Source: Gammaproteobacteria bacterium
Lineage (GTDB): Bacteria; Pseudomonadota; Gammaproteobacteria; Steroidobacterales; GCA-2729495
DNA length: 9,342 nucleotides
Assembly (NCBI GenBank): GCA_030429685.1
Contig: JAUIEY010000067.1
Span: 1 to 9,342 of the forward strand
Direction: 5' to 3'
Numbering within the stretch: the first letter of the stretch is position 1; each line of letters starts with the position of its first letter. The notes under the pieces were generated by a model that worked only from the letters and a program-made list of their open reading frames with translations, searched no databases and was not told where the DNA came from. Position numbers and translations under genes: made by a program. This document shows, in pieces, positions 1 through 6,134 of the stretch.

Positions 1-55
1 TTGTCCCCCAATCGATACTGGGCTGGGACGGTTGAGGTTGTTGGCTAAGGAATAC

Positions 56-80
56 AAGTTATTGATTAGTCAATCAACTT
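56..80. repeat. Inverted repeat in AT-rich left edge
   Basis: TTGATT (62-67) pairs with AATCAA (72-77) around a 4-base loop. The outer bases AAG (56-58) can pair with CTT (78-80) across a 3-base bulge. The repeat lies in a gene-free and visibly more AT-rich stretch (1-117). It could be a recombinase or regulator site, or an RNA hairpin. Nothing in the sequence decides between these. Confidence 0.4.
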
Positions 81-117
81 TGGAGCTTGTTAGAACTCAG
101 TACACCCCCGATAATCA

Positions 118-133
118 GACTCCTTCTCCGCCA
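118..133 (+). other. Possible tRNA-Ser 3'-end remnant (att-like)
   Basis: The bases CTTCTCC (123-129), G (130) and CCA (131-133) match the 3' acceptor strand, discriminator base and CCA of many bacterial tRNA-Ser genes whose 5' end is GGAGAAG. No GGAGAAG, T-loop (TTCRAAT) or anticodon arm is found in the 120 bases upstream, so this is not a complete tRNA. A hairpin with a T-run starts 8 bases after CCA, as expected behind a tRNA gene. Such 3' fragments are what integrases leave at one end of an element inserted in a tRNA gene. The match is short, so chance similarity or a contig break inside a tRNA remains possible. Confidence 0.35.
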
Positions 134-140
134 TAAGTTC

Positions 141-161
141 ACGCTAGCAGCAGCGTTTTTT
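141..161 (+). terminator. Weak intrinsic terminator on plus strand
   Basis: ACGCT (141-145) and AGCGT (152-156) form a 5-bp stem with loop AGCAGC, followed directly by a run of T to 161. No plus-strand gene ends just upstream, so it fits best as the terminator of the tRNA-like fragment that ends at 133. Read on the minus strand it has no T-run, so it would not serve the L,D-transpeptidase gene. Confidence 0.4.
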
Positions 162-180
162 CTGTATGCGGGCCGCGGTC

Positions 181-1818
181 TTAGCCCCGCTCGTCAGGCG
201 ACAACGCGGCGATCAGCAAACTTGTGGCGCGCGGTGCGGTTGCATCAAGCGCTGCAATCATTTCCGCATCGCGGCCGTATACATCGGTTGCAAAGATCAG
301 CCGGCCGTCCTCATTGAGGTCAACGGTAGCGTAGAGAACGACCAGCGGTACCGGCGTTTGCAGGCCGATGAAGCGCTGCCTGTCAGTCTGTTTCGCGCGT
401 TCCAGCCGGGCGTTGATCCGTTTCTCCTGTGCATCGGCAAGCAGGCTTGCCAGCAGGTCCGGGTCTTCGACACGAATACAGCCGGAACTGGTGGCGCGCG
501 CAGGCCGGGCAAACAAATGTCTGGCCGGGGTGTCATGCAGGTAAATCAGATATGGGTTGGGAACTAAAAATTTCATTCGTCCCAGCGCGTTGTCGCCACC
601 GGGTTTGCGACGCAGCCGATGGGGGAATTCGTCGGCCTCAACCTGCTGCCAGTTGATGTTGTGGCTCGCAACGGTACGGCCACGCTTGTCGACAACATAC
701 ATGCCCTGTGCCTGCAAAAAGGCAGCATCGTTTTGCAGTTTGGGGAGAATATCTTCGCGAAAAATTGTGGGCGGTACGGTCCAGGTGGGATTGGCCATGA
801 TGGCGTTAACTGCGCTGCGGAAGACAGGTGTCTGTCGGCTGCGCTTGCCGACCTGCGTGCGCATGGACAGCGTTCGCTTGCCATTTTCGATCCAGTGCAG
901 GGTGTAGAGCGGAATATTGACCAGCAGATAAGTCGAGCCTGCGGGCATGGCGGCCCAGCGTTGCCACTCCAGGTTTACCCGCAACTGATCGATGCGTTGC
1001 TGTAAGGGTATGTTTAATGCATCTATGGTGCGTGGTCCGAGTATGCCATCAGCCTGCAAACCGTGGCCTGCCTGAAAGGCGCCAATTGCTGCCGCCAGTT
1101 CAGCGTCATAAACGGACTTGTCTGCAGCAGCGGGTCCCAGGCCTAGCCTCTGGCGCAGCACCGGCAGCCGCGGGTCCCGCATGCCCGGTTCAAGGACCCG
1201 GCCATGTCGAATTGTCGGCCAGGCGCCGCGCTCGGCCAGCAACTCGCGGTGTCTGGCGAGGCTAAGCTGCAGCCGTCTGTAAAGCAGTGTGTCGGGTGCC
1301 AGATTGTCCAGCCAGGTCAGCAGTGATTCTGCCGTTGTCGCATCACGCAGCAAAGCCGCAAGCGTTTCGCTGTCGGGCAGGGCGCGTAGCTTTGGCTGCA
1401 GGCCGGTGGGGTCGATCTTGCCGTAGCGCAAATGCCCGGCAAGACGCAGCACGCTTTGGGTGATAGAGGAATCCAGTCGCGTCAGTTCTGCGTACCGGTC
1501 TGTCTGCAGCAATAAACTCGCTGCGTGGCTGAGTTCAGTCAGATGGTAATCATCCGCATTCAGACCATGCAGTTCCGCGAGTTGGGAAAGTTGCTGCAGT
1601 TCCAGCAGCCGCCTTGGCTCCAGCCAGACCGGTCGATTTGCGCGGCTGGCGTAAAAAGTCTGTGCCACGGCTGCTACCGACGAATCCTGCGAGTATGCAG
1701 CCGACGCAGACAGCAGCCACGCTACCGAAAGGGTTGCGAGCAGAAAGGCTGATGGGTTAAAGACCAGCCGGGCATTGACGGGCGAAGTTATCGCCGTCGG
1801 AGTGATTTTTTCGGGCAC
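181..1818 (-). CDS. ldtD: L,D-transpeptidase, YcbB/LdtD type
   Basis: This enzyme forms 3-3 (mDap-mDap) cross-links in peptidoglycan on the periplasmic side of the inner membrane, as known for E. coli LdtD. The 545-residue product has a hydrophobic signal/anchor at about 22-40. A peptidoglycan-binding helical repeat lies at about 237-269 (AFQAGHGLQADGILGPRT). The catalytic YkuD domain runs from about 295 to 500. Conserved catalytic elements are visible: YLHDTP with His428 and SSGCIR with nucleophile Cys447. The motif NPTWTVPPTI (343-352) and the segment IGLQTPVP (484-491) after the active site are characteristic of the YcbB branch. E. coli YcbB is somewhat longer (615 residues). Start: the GTG at 1818 is the only plausible one, because an in-frame stop lies 12 bases upstream (1831-1833); AGGCG precedes it at a usable distance. 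No clear terminator follows the stop. It diverges from the mepK-like gene, which acts on the same cross-link. Confidence 0.95.
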   Translation of the reverse strand: MPEKITPTAITSPVNARLVFNPSAFLLATLSVAWLLSASAAYSQDSSVAAVAQTFYASRANRPVWLEPRRLLELQQLSQLAELHGLNADDYHLTELSHAASLLLQTDRYAELTRLDSSITQSVLRLAGHLRYGKIDPTGLQPKLRALPDSETLAALLRDATTAESLLTWLDNLAPDTLLYRRLQLSLARHRELLAERGAWPTIRHGRVLEPGMRDPRLPVLRQRLGLGPAAADKSVYDAELAAAIGAFQAGHGLQADGILGPRTIDALNIPLQQRIDQLRVNLEWQRWAAMPAGSTYLLVNIPLYTLHWIENGKRTLSMRTQVGKRSRQTPVFRSAVNAIMANPTWTVPPTIFREDILPKLQNDAAFLQAQGMYVVDKRGRTVASHNINWQQVEADEFPHRLRRKPGGDNALGRMKFLVPNPYLIYLHDTPARHLFARPARATSSGCIRVEDPDLLASLLADAQEKRINARLERAKQTDRQRFIGLQTPVPLVVLYATVDLNEDGRLIFATDVYGRDAEMIAALDATAPRATSLLIAALSPDERG

Positions 1819-1921
1819 AACGTTCGCCTGCTATCACTTCTTATAGTTATGTGATCAGTCTAGCACGGTGGCCTGCCCGGAACTGTCGACGGGTCGATAT
1901 TTTTTGCTTTCCAGTCAGTGG

Positions 1922-1950
1922 TTTACATAAGCATTGCTGGTGGCTTTAAG
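1922..1950 (+). promoter_or_regulatory. Predicted sigma70-type promoter for mepK-like gene
   Basis: TTTACA (1922-1927, 5 of 6 to consensus) and TTTAAG (1945-1950, 4 of 6) are separated by 17 bases. Transcription would begin near 1957, giving a leader of roughly 14 bases before the GTG at 1971. It lies in the 152-base gap shared with the divergent L,D-transpeptidase gene, for which no clear promoter was seen. Confidence 0.4.
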
Positions 1951-1953
1951 TTA

Positions 1954-1966
1954 AGGCAGACTGCCT
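1954..1966. repeat. Short perfect palindrome in mepK leader
   Basis: AGGCAG-A-CTGCCT is a perfect 13-base inverted repeat. It spans the predicted transcription start and the AGG that would act as ribosome binding site, five bases before the GTG start. It could be an operator or a small hairpin hiding the translation start, but one 6-bp palindrome could also be chance. Confidence 0.3.
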
Positions 1967-1970
1967 GCCC

Positions 1971-2528
1971 GTGAGCGTATCCAATCCCTGTTTGTCCCCC
2001 GACCTGCGCCGCCGGCGGCTGTTGCGTGCGGTGGCCTGTGCACCACTGCTGGCTGTCCCCGGACTGGCCGGCGCAGCCGCGCCGCCCGCACGCTCGCTGC
2101 GTTTTGTGCATGCGCATACCGGCGAACGCCTCAGTGTCGATTATTTTGCGAAAAACGCCTACCTGCCTGATGCGCTGGCCGAGATCAACGCTTTTATGCG
2201 TGATTTTCGTACCGGTGAGGTCGAGGTAATAGCGCCCGAGTTACTGGATTTTTTGCACGCAGCTCAGCGGGTCGCGGATGCCAACGGGCCGTTCACGGTG
2301 TTTTCCGCGTATCGTTCGCCGGCAACCAATGAGAAGCTGCGGCAGACCTCGACCGGAGTGGCGAAGAAAAGCTTTCACATGAAAGGACAGGCCCTGGATA
2401 TCCGGCTTGACGGCGTGGCGGCTGACAGATTTCGCGATATTGCTGTCAGCCTGCAGCGTGGCGGAGTCGGGCTCTACAGGACCAGCGGTTTTGTCCATCT
2501 GGACGTGGGCCCGGTAAGACAGTGGTAG
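1971..2528 (+). CDS. mepK: MepK/YcbK-type murein endopeptidase (DUF882), Tat-exported
   Basis: E. coli MepK is a Zn-dependent murein endopeptidase (M15-like fold) that cuts mDap-mDap 3-3 cross-links, the product of L,D-transpeptidases. The 185-residue protein here is close to the E. coli length (182). Its N-terminus has a twin-arginine signal (arginines 13-16, then LLRA and a hydrophobic Ala/Leu/Pro stretch to about 36), matching the known Tat export of YcbK. The zinc site is intact: SFHMKGQALDI gives His136 and Asp143, and FVHLDVG gives His176 with Asp178. AYRSP (113-117) is also typical of the fold. The GTG at 1971 is the practical start: an in-frame TAA lies at 1947-1949 and the only upstream alternative is CTG. 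It stands alone on its strand, divergent from the L,D-transpeptidase, suggesting synthesis and turnover of 3-3 links are set from one shared intergenic region. Confidence 0.92.
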   Translation: MSVSNPCLSPDLRRRRLLRAVACAPLLAVPGLAGAAAPPARSLRFVHAHTGERLSVDYFAKNAYLPDALAEINAFMRDFRTGEVEVIAPELLDFLHAAQRVADANGPFTVFSAYRSPATNEKLRQTSTGVAKKSFHMKGQALDIRLDGVAADRFRDIAVSLQRGGVGLYRTSGFVHLDVGPVRQW

Positions 2529-2536
2529 CGACGCCG

Positions 2537-2572
2537 GCCTGAACGACGCTGCAACGACGTATCAATTCAGGC
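2537..2572. terminator. Weak hairpin between convergent genes
   Basis: GCCTGAA (2537-2543) and TTCAGGC (2566-2572) are inverted repeats around a 22-base loop. They sit between the stop codons of the convergent mepK-like and DUF937 genes. The loop holds a direct repeat AACGACG at 2542-2548 and 2553-2559. There is no T-run on either strand, so a role as bidirectional terminator is only suggested by its place. Confidence 0.25.
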
Positions 2573-2579
2573 TGCCAGG

Positions 2580-3101
2580 TTACAGAAACTTCTTGGCCAT
2601 CCCGGCCAGCGCGCCGAGCCCGCTGCTGTTGTCGCCGCCACCGAGCAGGCTGCCCAGAATACTGCCCGCATCGCCCTGCAATTGTTTGCCGGAGTCAGTC
2701 TGTTTGCTCAGCGCTCCCATGGCCAGTGCGGCCACCAGTGGCAAGGCTTTCTTAATACTGCCGGTGTCTACGCCCGTTTCGCTGCTTATTTTGGACGCCA
2801 GTTGCCGGCTGGCGTCTTTGCTGCCGAGCAGGTGACCAAGAATTCCGTTGCCTTCGGCAACGGCGCCGCTGTCCTGCAGCTCCGCCGGATTGTCGATATA
2901 GCGCTGGTGATTGCCGGATTGCAGAGCGCCGCTCAGGGCTTCCAGGCCACCCTGCTTTGACAGATTGCTCTGGATGCCGCCAGTAAGAGCCGGCAGCAGT
3001 TTGCCGATTAGTTTTCCGGCATCCTGTGCGTTTATGCCGGCCGCCTGACCAAGCTGCTCCGCCGACTGACCGTTGCCCTGTAAAATTGCTGCGAGGTCCA
3101 T
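2580..3101 (-). CDS. DUF937 (YidB-like) protein
   Basis: This is a 173-residue protein of the DUF937 family, whose best-known member is E. coli YidB; its biochemical function is unknown. It is rich in Gly, Ala, Leu, Ser and Gln and has no signal peptide or clear membrane segment, so it is probably cytoplasmic. Family-like features are the helical N-terminus with AGKLIGKLLPALTGG (28-42), GGLEALSGAL (51-60), and the KKALPLVAALAMGAL core (117-131). A glycine-rich tail, GSILGSLLGGGD, ends the protein. The reading frame stays open far upstream (to 3947), antisense to the ypfJ gene. The true start is the ATG at 3101: AGGAGA lies 6 bases before it and the family homology begins there. It diverges from ypfJ with a 69-base gap. 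Confidence 0.88.
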   Translation of the reverse strand: MDLAAILQGNGQSAEQLGQAAGINAQDAGKLIGKLLPALTGGIQSNLSKQGGLEALSGALQSGNHQRYIDNPAELQDSGAVAEGNGILGHLLGSKDASRQLASKISSETGVDTGSIKKALPLVAALAMGALSKQTDSGKQLQGDAGSILGSLLGGGDNSSGLGALAGMAKKFL

Positions 3102-3107
3102 GTGTAT

Positions 3108-3113
3108 TCTCCT
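3108..3113 (-). promoter_or_regulatory. Ribosome binding site fixing the DUF937 start
   Basis: On the minus strand AGGAGA lies 6 bases before the ATG at 3101. This strong Shine-Dalgarno match sets the start inside a much longer open frame. Confidence 0.7.
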
Positions 3114-3157
3114 GTATGACCTACAATAGTCTAGTTTAAGCGATATGGAACCAGCCC

Positions 3158-3162
3158 GGAGG
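3158..3162 (+). promoter_or_regulatory. Ribosome binding site for TTG start of ypfJ
   Basis: GGAGG lies 8 bases before the TTG at 3171. It supports a non-ATG start that restores the conserved N-terminus (MKWRGRRRSSNV) seen in YpfJ proteins. Confidence 0.75.
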
Positions 3163-3170
3163 CGCTGAAT

Positions 3171-4046
3171 TTGAAGTGGCGAGGCCGCAGACGGAGCAGC
3201 AATGTTCGCGACGCCCGCGCGCAGCGCGTGCGCAGCGGGTCCGGCGCCGGCCTGAGCGGGCTTCTCAATATGGTGCTGCGCCTGTTCGGTCTGAAAGGTG
3301 TGCTGGCGCTGGTGGTGATCGGCGTGGTCGGCTGGCAGCTGGGGCTTATTACGCCGGCGATGCTGACCGGCGGCGTCGGTAGCGAACAGGTCAGCTATCA
3401 GCCGTCGCCGCGTGAGGAAGAGCTGTTTCGTTTTGTCGAAGTGGTGCTGGCAGATACCGAAGACGTCTGGACGCGCGAATTCGCGCGCGTCGGACGCCAG
3501 TACCGCGAACCGACTCTGGTTATTTACCGCGGTCGGCATAGCACCGCGTGCGGCATGGGTGACGCTCGTATGGGGCCTTTCTATTGCCCCGCGGATCAAC
3601 GTATTTACATCGACCTGAGTTTCTATGATGAGTTGGCGAGTCAGTTTGATGCGCCGGGCGATTTTGCGCAGGCGTACGTGATTGCTCATGAAATCGGGCA
3701 TCACGTGCAGAATCTGCTGGGTATTTCCGGGCAGGTTGCTGCGCGCCGCGGGCAATCGGACTACAACCAGCAGTCGGTGCGTCTGGAGTTGCAGGCAGAC
3801 TATCTGGCCGGGGTCTGGGCCAGGCAGAATCAGCAGTATCTTGATGCCGGTGACATCGATGAGGCGCTGCGAGCAGCTAATCGGATTGGCGATGACGCGA
3901 TTCAGCGTCGTACACAGGGGCGTGTGACACCGCATGCATTTACACACGGGACATCGGAACAGCGGATGCGTTGGTTCGGACGCGGCTTCGACAGCGGCTC
4001 CATGGATGGGGGCGATACCTTTAGCCAGTCATATGAAAGCCTGTGA
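3171..4046 (+). CDS. ypfJ: YpfJ-type neutral zinc metallopeptidase
   Basis: This 291-residue protein belongs to the YpfJ/zinc_peptidase family, predicted metalloproteases with little experimental work on their substrates. The N-terminus is basic with the family-typical WRGRRRSSN, then one membrane segment at about 42-60. The peptidase domain follows. It has HEIGHH (His173, Glu174, His177), the thermolysin-like zinc and catalytic motif. LELQADYLAG (205-214) supplies the likely third zinc ligand and downstream helix. HGTSEQRMRWFGRGF near the C-terminus is also conserved. With few basic residues after the membrane segment and many before it, the domain is expected outside the cytoplasm. The start is TTG at 3171, supported by GGAGG 8 bases upstream. 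The gene converges on the DUF3465 gene with only 15 bases between stops, and no terminator is visible there. Confidence 0.93.
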   Translation: MKWRGRRRSSNVRDARAQRVRSGSGAGLSGLLNMVLRLFGLKGVLALVVIGVVGWQLGLITPAMLTGGVGSEQVSYQPSPREEELFRFVEVVLADTEDVWTREFARVGRQYREPTLVIYRGRHSTACGMGDARMGPFYCPADQRIYIDLSFYDELASQFDAPGDFAQAYVIAHEIGHHVQNLLGISGQVAARRGQSDYNQQSVRLELQADYLAGVWARQNQQYLDAGDIDEALRAANRIGDDAIQRRTQGRVTPHAFTHGTSEQRMRWFGRGFDSGSMDGGDTFSQSYESL

Positions 4047-4061
4047 TTTGATCGACGGCCG

Positions 4062-4517
4062 CTACCGATAAGTTTTCCCATTGTGTTTTAGCCATCCGCC
4101 CGGTCGCCGGTTTTGCGGATCATGATGGGTCCAGTGAATGACGCCGCCGCGATCATTCCATTCATACACACCTTTGAAATCGACACGGTCGCCGATGGCC
4201 AGATCATCCAGTCGCGGCGCCAGATCGATGTTATGCGCCACGAGCACCGTGCGTTCTGCATGCACGTCGAGCACAAAGCGCTGATGACGGCTGCCGTCAT
4301 TGTCATCGGACAACACGCGCGTGACCGTGCCGTAACCACTGACAGCAACATCGTAGGCACGGTCGCGCCAGGCCCGCTTGATGACGTCGCTGGCGTTGTT
4401 CTGCGTTTCCTGGCCAGTGACTTCCGGCGGGGCGGCCGGGTCCGGTTCCAGGCTCAGCCAGACCGACACCAGCACCAGTGCCAGCACAAAAACCAGTTGC
4501 AGCTGACGACGGTTCAT
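4062..4517 (-). CDS. DUF3465 family exported or anchored protein
   Basis: This 151-residue protein matches DUF3465, a family of unknown function common in gammaproteobacteria. It opens with a short basic region and a hydrophobic segment (about 7-22), so it is likely secreted or anchored with the domain in the periplasm. The body carries conserved motifs: GYGTVTRVLSDDNDGSRHQRF (61-81, given as the span with key residues Asp71, Asp72, His78), AHNIDLAPR (94-102) and HWTHHDP (128-134). The density of His and Asp suggests metal binding or catalysis, but this is inference. Its ATG overlaps the stop of the upstream glutamine amidotransferase by 4 bases (ATGA), so the two are almost certainly translated from one mRNA. 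Confidence 0.87.
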   Translation of the reverse strand: MNRRQLQLVFVLALVLVSVWLSLEPDPAAPPEVTGQETQNNASDVIKRAWRDRAYDVAVSGYGTVTRVLSDDNDGSRHQRFVLDVHAERTVLVAHNIDLAPRLDDLAIGDRVDFKGVYEWNDRGGVIHWTHHDPQNRRPGGWLKHNGKTYR

Positions 4518-5275
4518 GAGCGACTGTTGCCGTCGGCCAACAGCACACGTTCGACAAACTTTTTCACCAGGCCGTTGGACTCAGGGGTCTCGGCGGCATT
4601 GTCGAGCACATCCTGCAGGTGACCGTCGTCATCCGTGTATTTTTCCTTGTAGTACGTTAGTCGTTCTACCAGCGTGGCGCGATCAACCTCGGGATGAAAC
4701 TGAAACGCCCAGAAACGTTTTTCATCCACCCGGAATGCATGCGGACAGGCGGGAGTGTCGGCGAGCAAAATACAGGTCGCCGGCAGCTCCGGTGCGCGTT
4801 CCTTGTGCACTGACACTGCCGGAAAACTGTCCGGTGTGTCGTGAAACAGAATATCCTTCCGACCAGCCGCAGTGAGGTTGATTGACGGCGTGCCCATTTC
4901 ATAGTCGCGATCGTCTCGCACGATTCGTCCACCCAGCGCCAGCACGGCAAGTTGAAAGCCGAAGCACGATGCAAACACCGGAATGTCGCGAGACAGGCAA
5001 TACTGCAGCAGAGCTACCGACGACTCCACGAAGGGGTAGGTATCCGGTTCCATCACACTGGCCTCAGATGCGCCGCCGACGAACAGGCAGTCGTAGCCCT
5101 GCAAAACGTCGCCGGTGAAACTCGGCGTGTCGAAGACATTCAGTACATCAAACTGATAGTCCTGCAGGCCGCTGTAGGCAATAAAGCTGCTCAGTTCTTC
5201 CTTGCGGACCTGCTCGCTGTCGCGAATTTGCAGCAGCAATATGCGCAGTGCCGCAGCTTTGGCGTCATTTGGCAT
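4514..5275 (-). CDS. Class I glutamine amidotransferase-like protein
   Basis: This 253-residue stand-alone GATase1 domain protein would hydrolyse glutamine, or a gamma-glutamyl compound, through a Cys-His-Glu triad. The triad is intact: Cys104 in FASCFGFQLAV, and His194 and Glu196 in FQFHPEVD. Its domain resembles the glutaminase half of GMP synthase, but no synthetase domain or partner gene is present, so the acceptor is unknown. Related stand-alone proteins include gamma-glutamyl hydrolases of polyamine breakdown, which is only one option. No signal peptide is seen, so it is cytoplasmic. The ATG at 5275 has no Shine-Dalgarno upstream, while a perfect TATAAT lies 9 bases before it, which would make the message nearly leaderless. 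It is the first gene of a two-gene unit with the DUF3465 gene. Confidence 0.9.
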   Translation of the reverse strand: MPNDAKAAALRILLLQIRDSEQVRKEELSSFIAYSGLQDYQFDVLNVFDTPSFTGDVLQGYDCLFVGGASEASVMEPDTYPFVESSVALLQYCLSRDIPVFASCFGFQLAVLALGGRIVRDDRDYEMGTPSINLTAAGRKDILFHDTPDSFPAVSVHKERAPELPATCILLADTPACPHAFRVDEKRFWAFQFHPEVDRATLVERLTYYKEKYTDDDGHLQDVLDNAAETPESNGLVKKFVERVLLADGNSRS

Positions 5276-5280
5276 AACAG

Positions 5281-5311
5281 TTGATTATATTGGCGGGGGC
5301 GCGGATTATAT
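5281..5311. promoter_or_regulatory. Compact divergent promoter region with GATTATAT repeats
   Basis: The 65-base gap between the divergent amidotransferase and SDR genes contains GATTATAT twice (5283-5290 and 5304-5311), exactly 21 bases apart, about two helical turns. Each copy contains a perfect minus-strand TATAAT (5284-5289, 5305-5310). For the plus strand, TTGATT (5281-5286) with a 17-base spacer to GATTAT (5304-5309) is a moderate promoter for the SDR gene. The minus-strand -35 elements are poor. Exact start sites cannot be told from sequence. Confidence 0.4.
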
Positions 5312-5328
5312 GCCGCGCGTACTTGTAC

Positions 5329-5333
5329 GGAGA
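5329..5333 (+). promoter_or_regulatory. Ribosome binding site fixing the SDR start
   Basis: GGAGA lies 7 bases before the ATG at 5341. It selects this start over the in-frame TTG at 5281, which would add 20 residues before the membrane helix. Confidence 0.65.
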
Positions 5334-5340
5334 AGTCCGG

Positions 5341-6132
5341 ATGAAAATCTTGCTGAAAATTCTCGGTGGCCTGGTCGGGCTGTTTGTATTGCTGTTCGTA
5401 TTTGTCTGGTTTGACATGCAGCCCAACATGCCGGAGCAGTCCTTTGAGCTGACTCCGCCATCCATGACCGGCGACAAACATGTGCTGATATTTGGCGCTA
5501 CCCGCAATACCGGTTACGAAATTGCAGAAGATCTGATGCGGCGCGGTGACAAAGTCACGGCTTTTGTCCGGGAGAGTTCGGATCGCAGTCTGCTCGAAGC
5601 ACTGGGTGCGGATTTTGTAGTGGGTGATGCCATTGAAGCCGAAACCGTGCAGGCTGCATTTGCGGCCGGAGAATATGACGCCGTTATTACCACCATGGGT
5701 TCAATAAGTGCGCCGATTCCGCCCGATTATGTGGGTAATGCAAATGTTTTTGATGCCGCCGTCGAATTCGGCGTGCCGCGTGTGATCATGGTGAGCACGG
5801 TCGGCGCCGGCGACAGCAAGTCCGCGGCGCCACTACTGTCGCGCCTCTTTTTACGCAAAGTTACGCCGCTAAAGACGCAGGCCGAAGATCACCTGAAGGC
5901 TTCCGGGCTCGATTACACCATTGTGCGTCCGGGGGGCTTGCCGCCCGGAGTTGAGACCGGTTCGGGCATCCTCAGTGAGGATCGTTCCACCATGGGCTTT
6001 ATCCGCCGGCCGGATCTGGCCCGGCTGGTTGTCGGTGCACTGGATGATGACCGAACCATCGGCAAAGTTTTTGCGGCCGTTGACCCTACGCAGAAAAGTC
6101 CGCTGGAAAACCTGCTGTTCGGTGAGGAATGA
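5341..6132 (+). CDS. Membrane-anchored atypical SDR (NAD(P)-binding protein)
   Basis: This 263-residue protein has an N-terminal membrane helix (about 6-24) followed by an NmrA-like atypical short-chain dehydrogenase domain. The Rossmann start is VLIFGATRNTG (48-58), a variant of the usual GATGxxG with Arg at the fourth place. AFVRESSDRS (74-83) follows the second strand, where the cofactor phosphate is often bound. DFVVGDA (91-97) and LKASGLDYTIVRPGGL (185-200) are typical of atypical SDRs. No YxxxK active-site pair is seen, so reductase activity is not assured. The charge pattern (Lys before the helix, Asp/Glu after it) predicts the domain outside the cytoplasm, odd for a dinucleotide-binding fold. 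Start: ATG at 5341 with GGAGA 7 bases upstream; the frame is open to 5281 but without support. Its stop lies next to the cytochrome start, implying one operon. Confidence 0.88.
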   Translation: MKILLKILGGLVGLFVLLFVFVWFDMQPNMPEQSFELTPPSMTGDKHVLIFGATRNTGYEIAEDLMRRGDKVTAFVRESSDRSLLEALGADFVVGDAIEAETVQAAFAAGEYDAVITTMGSISAPIPPDYVGNANVFDAAVEFGVPRVIMVSTVGAGDSKSAAPLLSRLFLRKVTPLKTQAEDHLKASGLDYTIVRPGGLPPGVETGSGILSEDRSTMGFIRRPDLARLVVGALDDDRTIGKVFAAVDPTQKSPLENLLFGEE

Positions 6133-6134
6133 GC

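Noticed and set aside
1850..1867. CRP-like site TGTGA-N6-TAGCA in the ldtD/mepK gap
   Set aside because: Only the first half matches the consensus; the second half agrees at three of five positions. It is not placed well relative to a convincing promoter.
3102..3947. A long minus-strand open frame extends the DUF937 protein to 455 residues
   Set aside because: It is antisense to the well-supported ypfJ metallopeptidase gene and is only the open shadow of its codon use. AGGAGA and the start of DUF937 similarity place the real start at 3101.
4113..4622. A 169-residue plus-strand frame across the DUF3465 and amidotransferase genes
   Set aside because: It overlaps two coupled minus-strand genes with clear family motifs and shows no ribosome binding site or domain.
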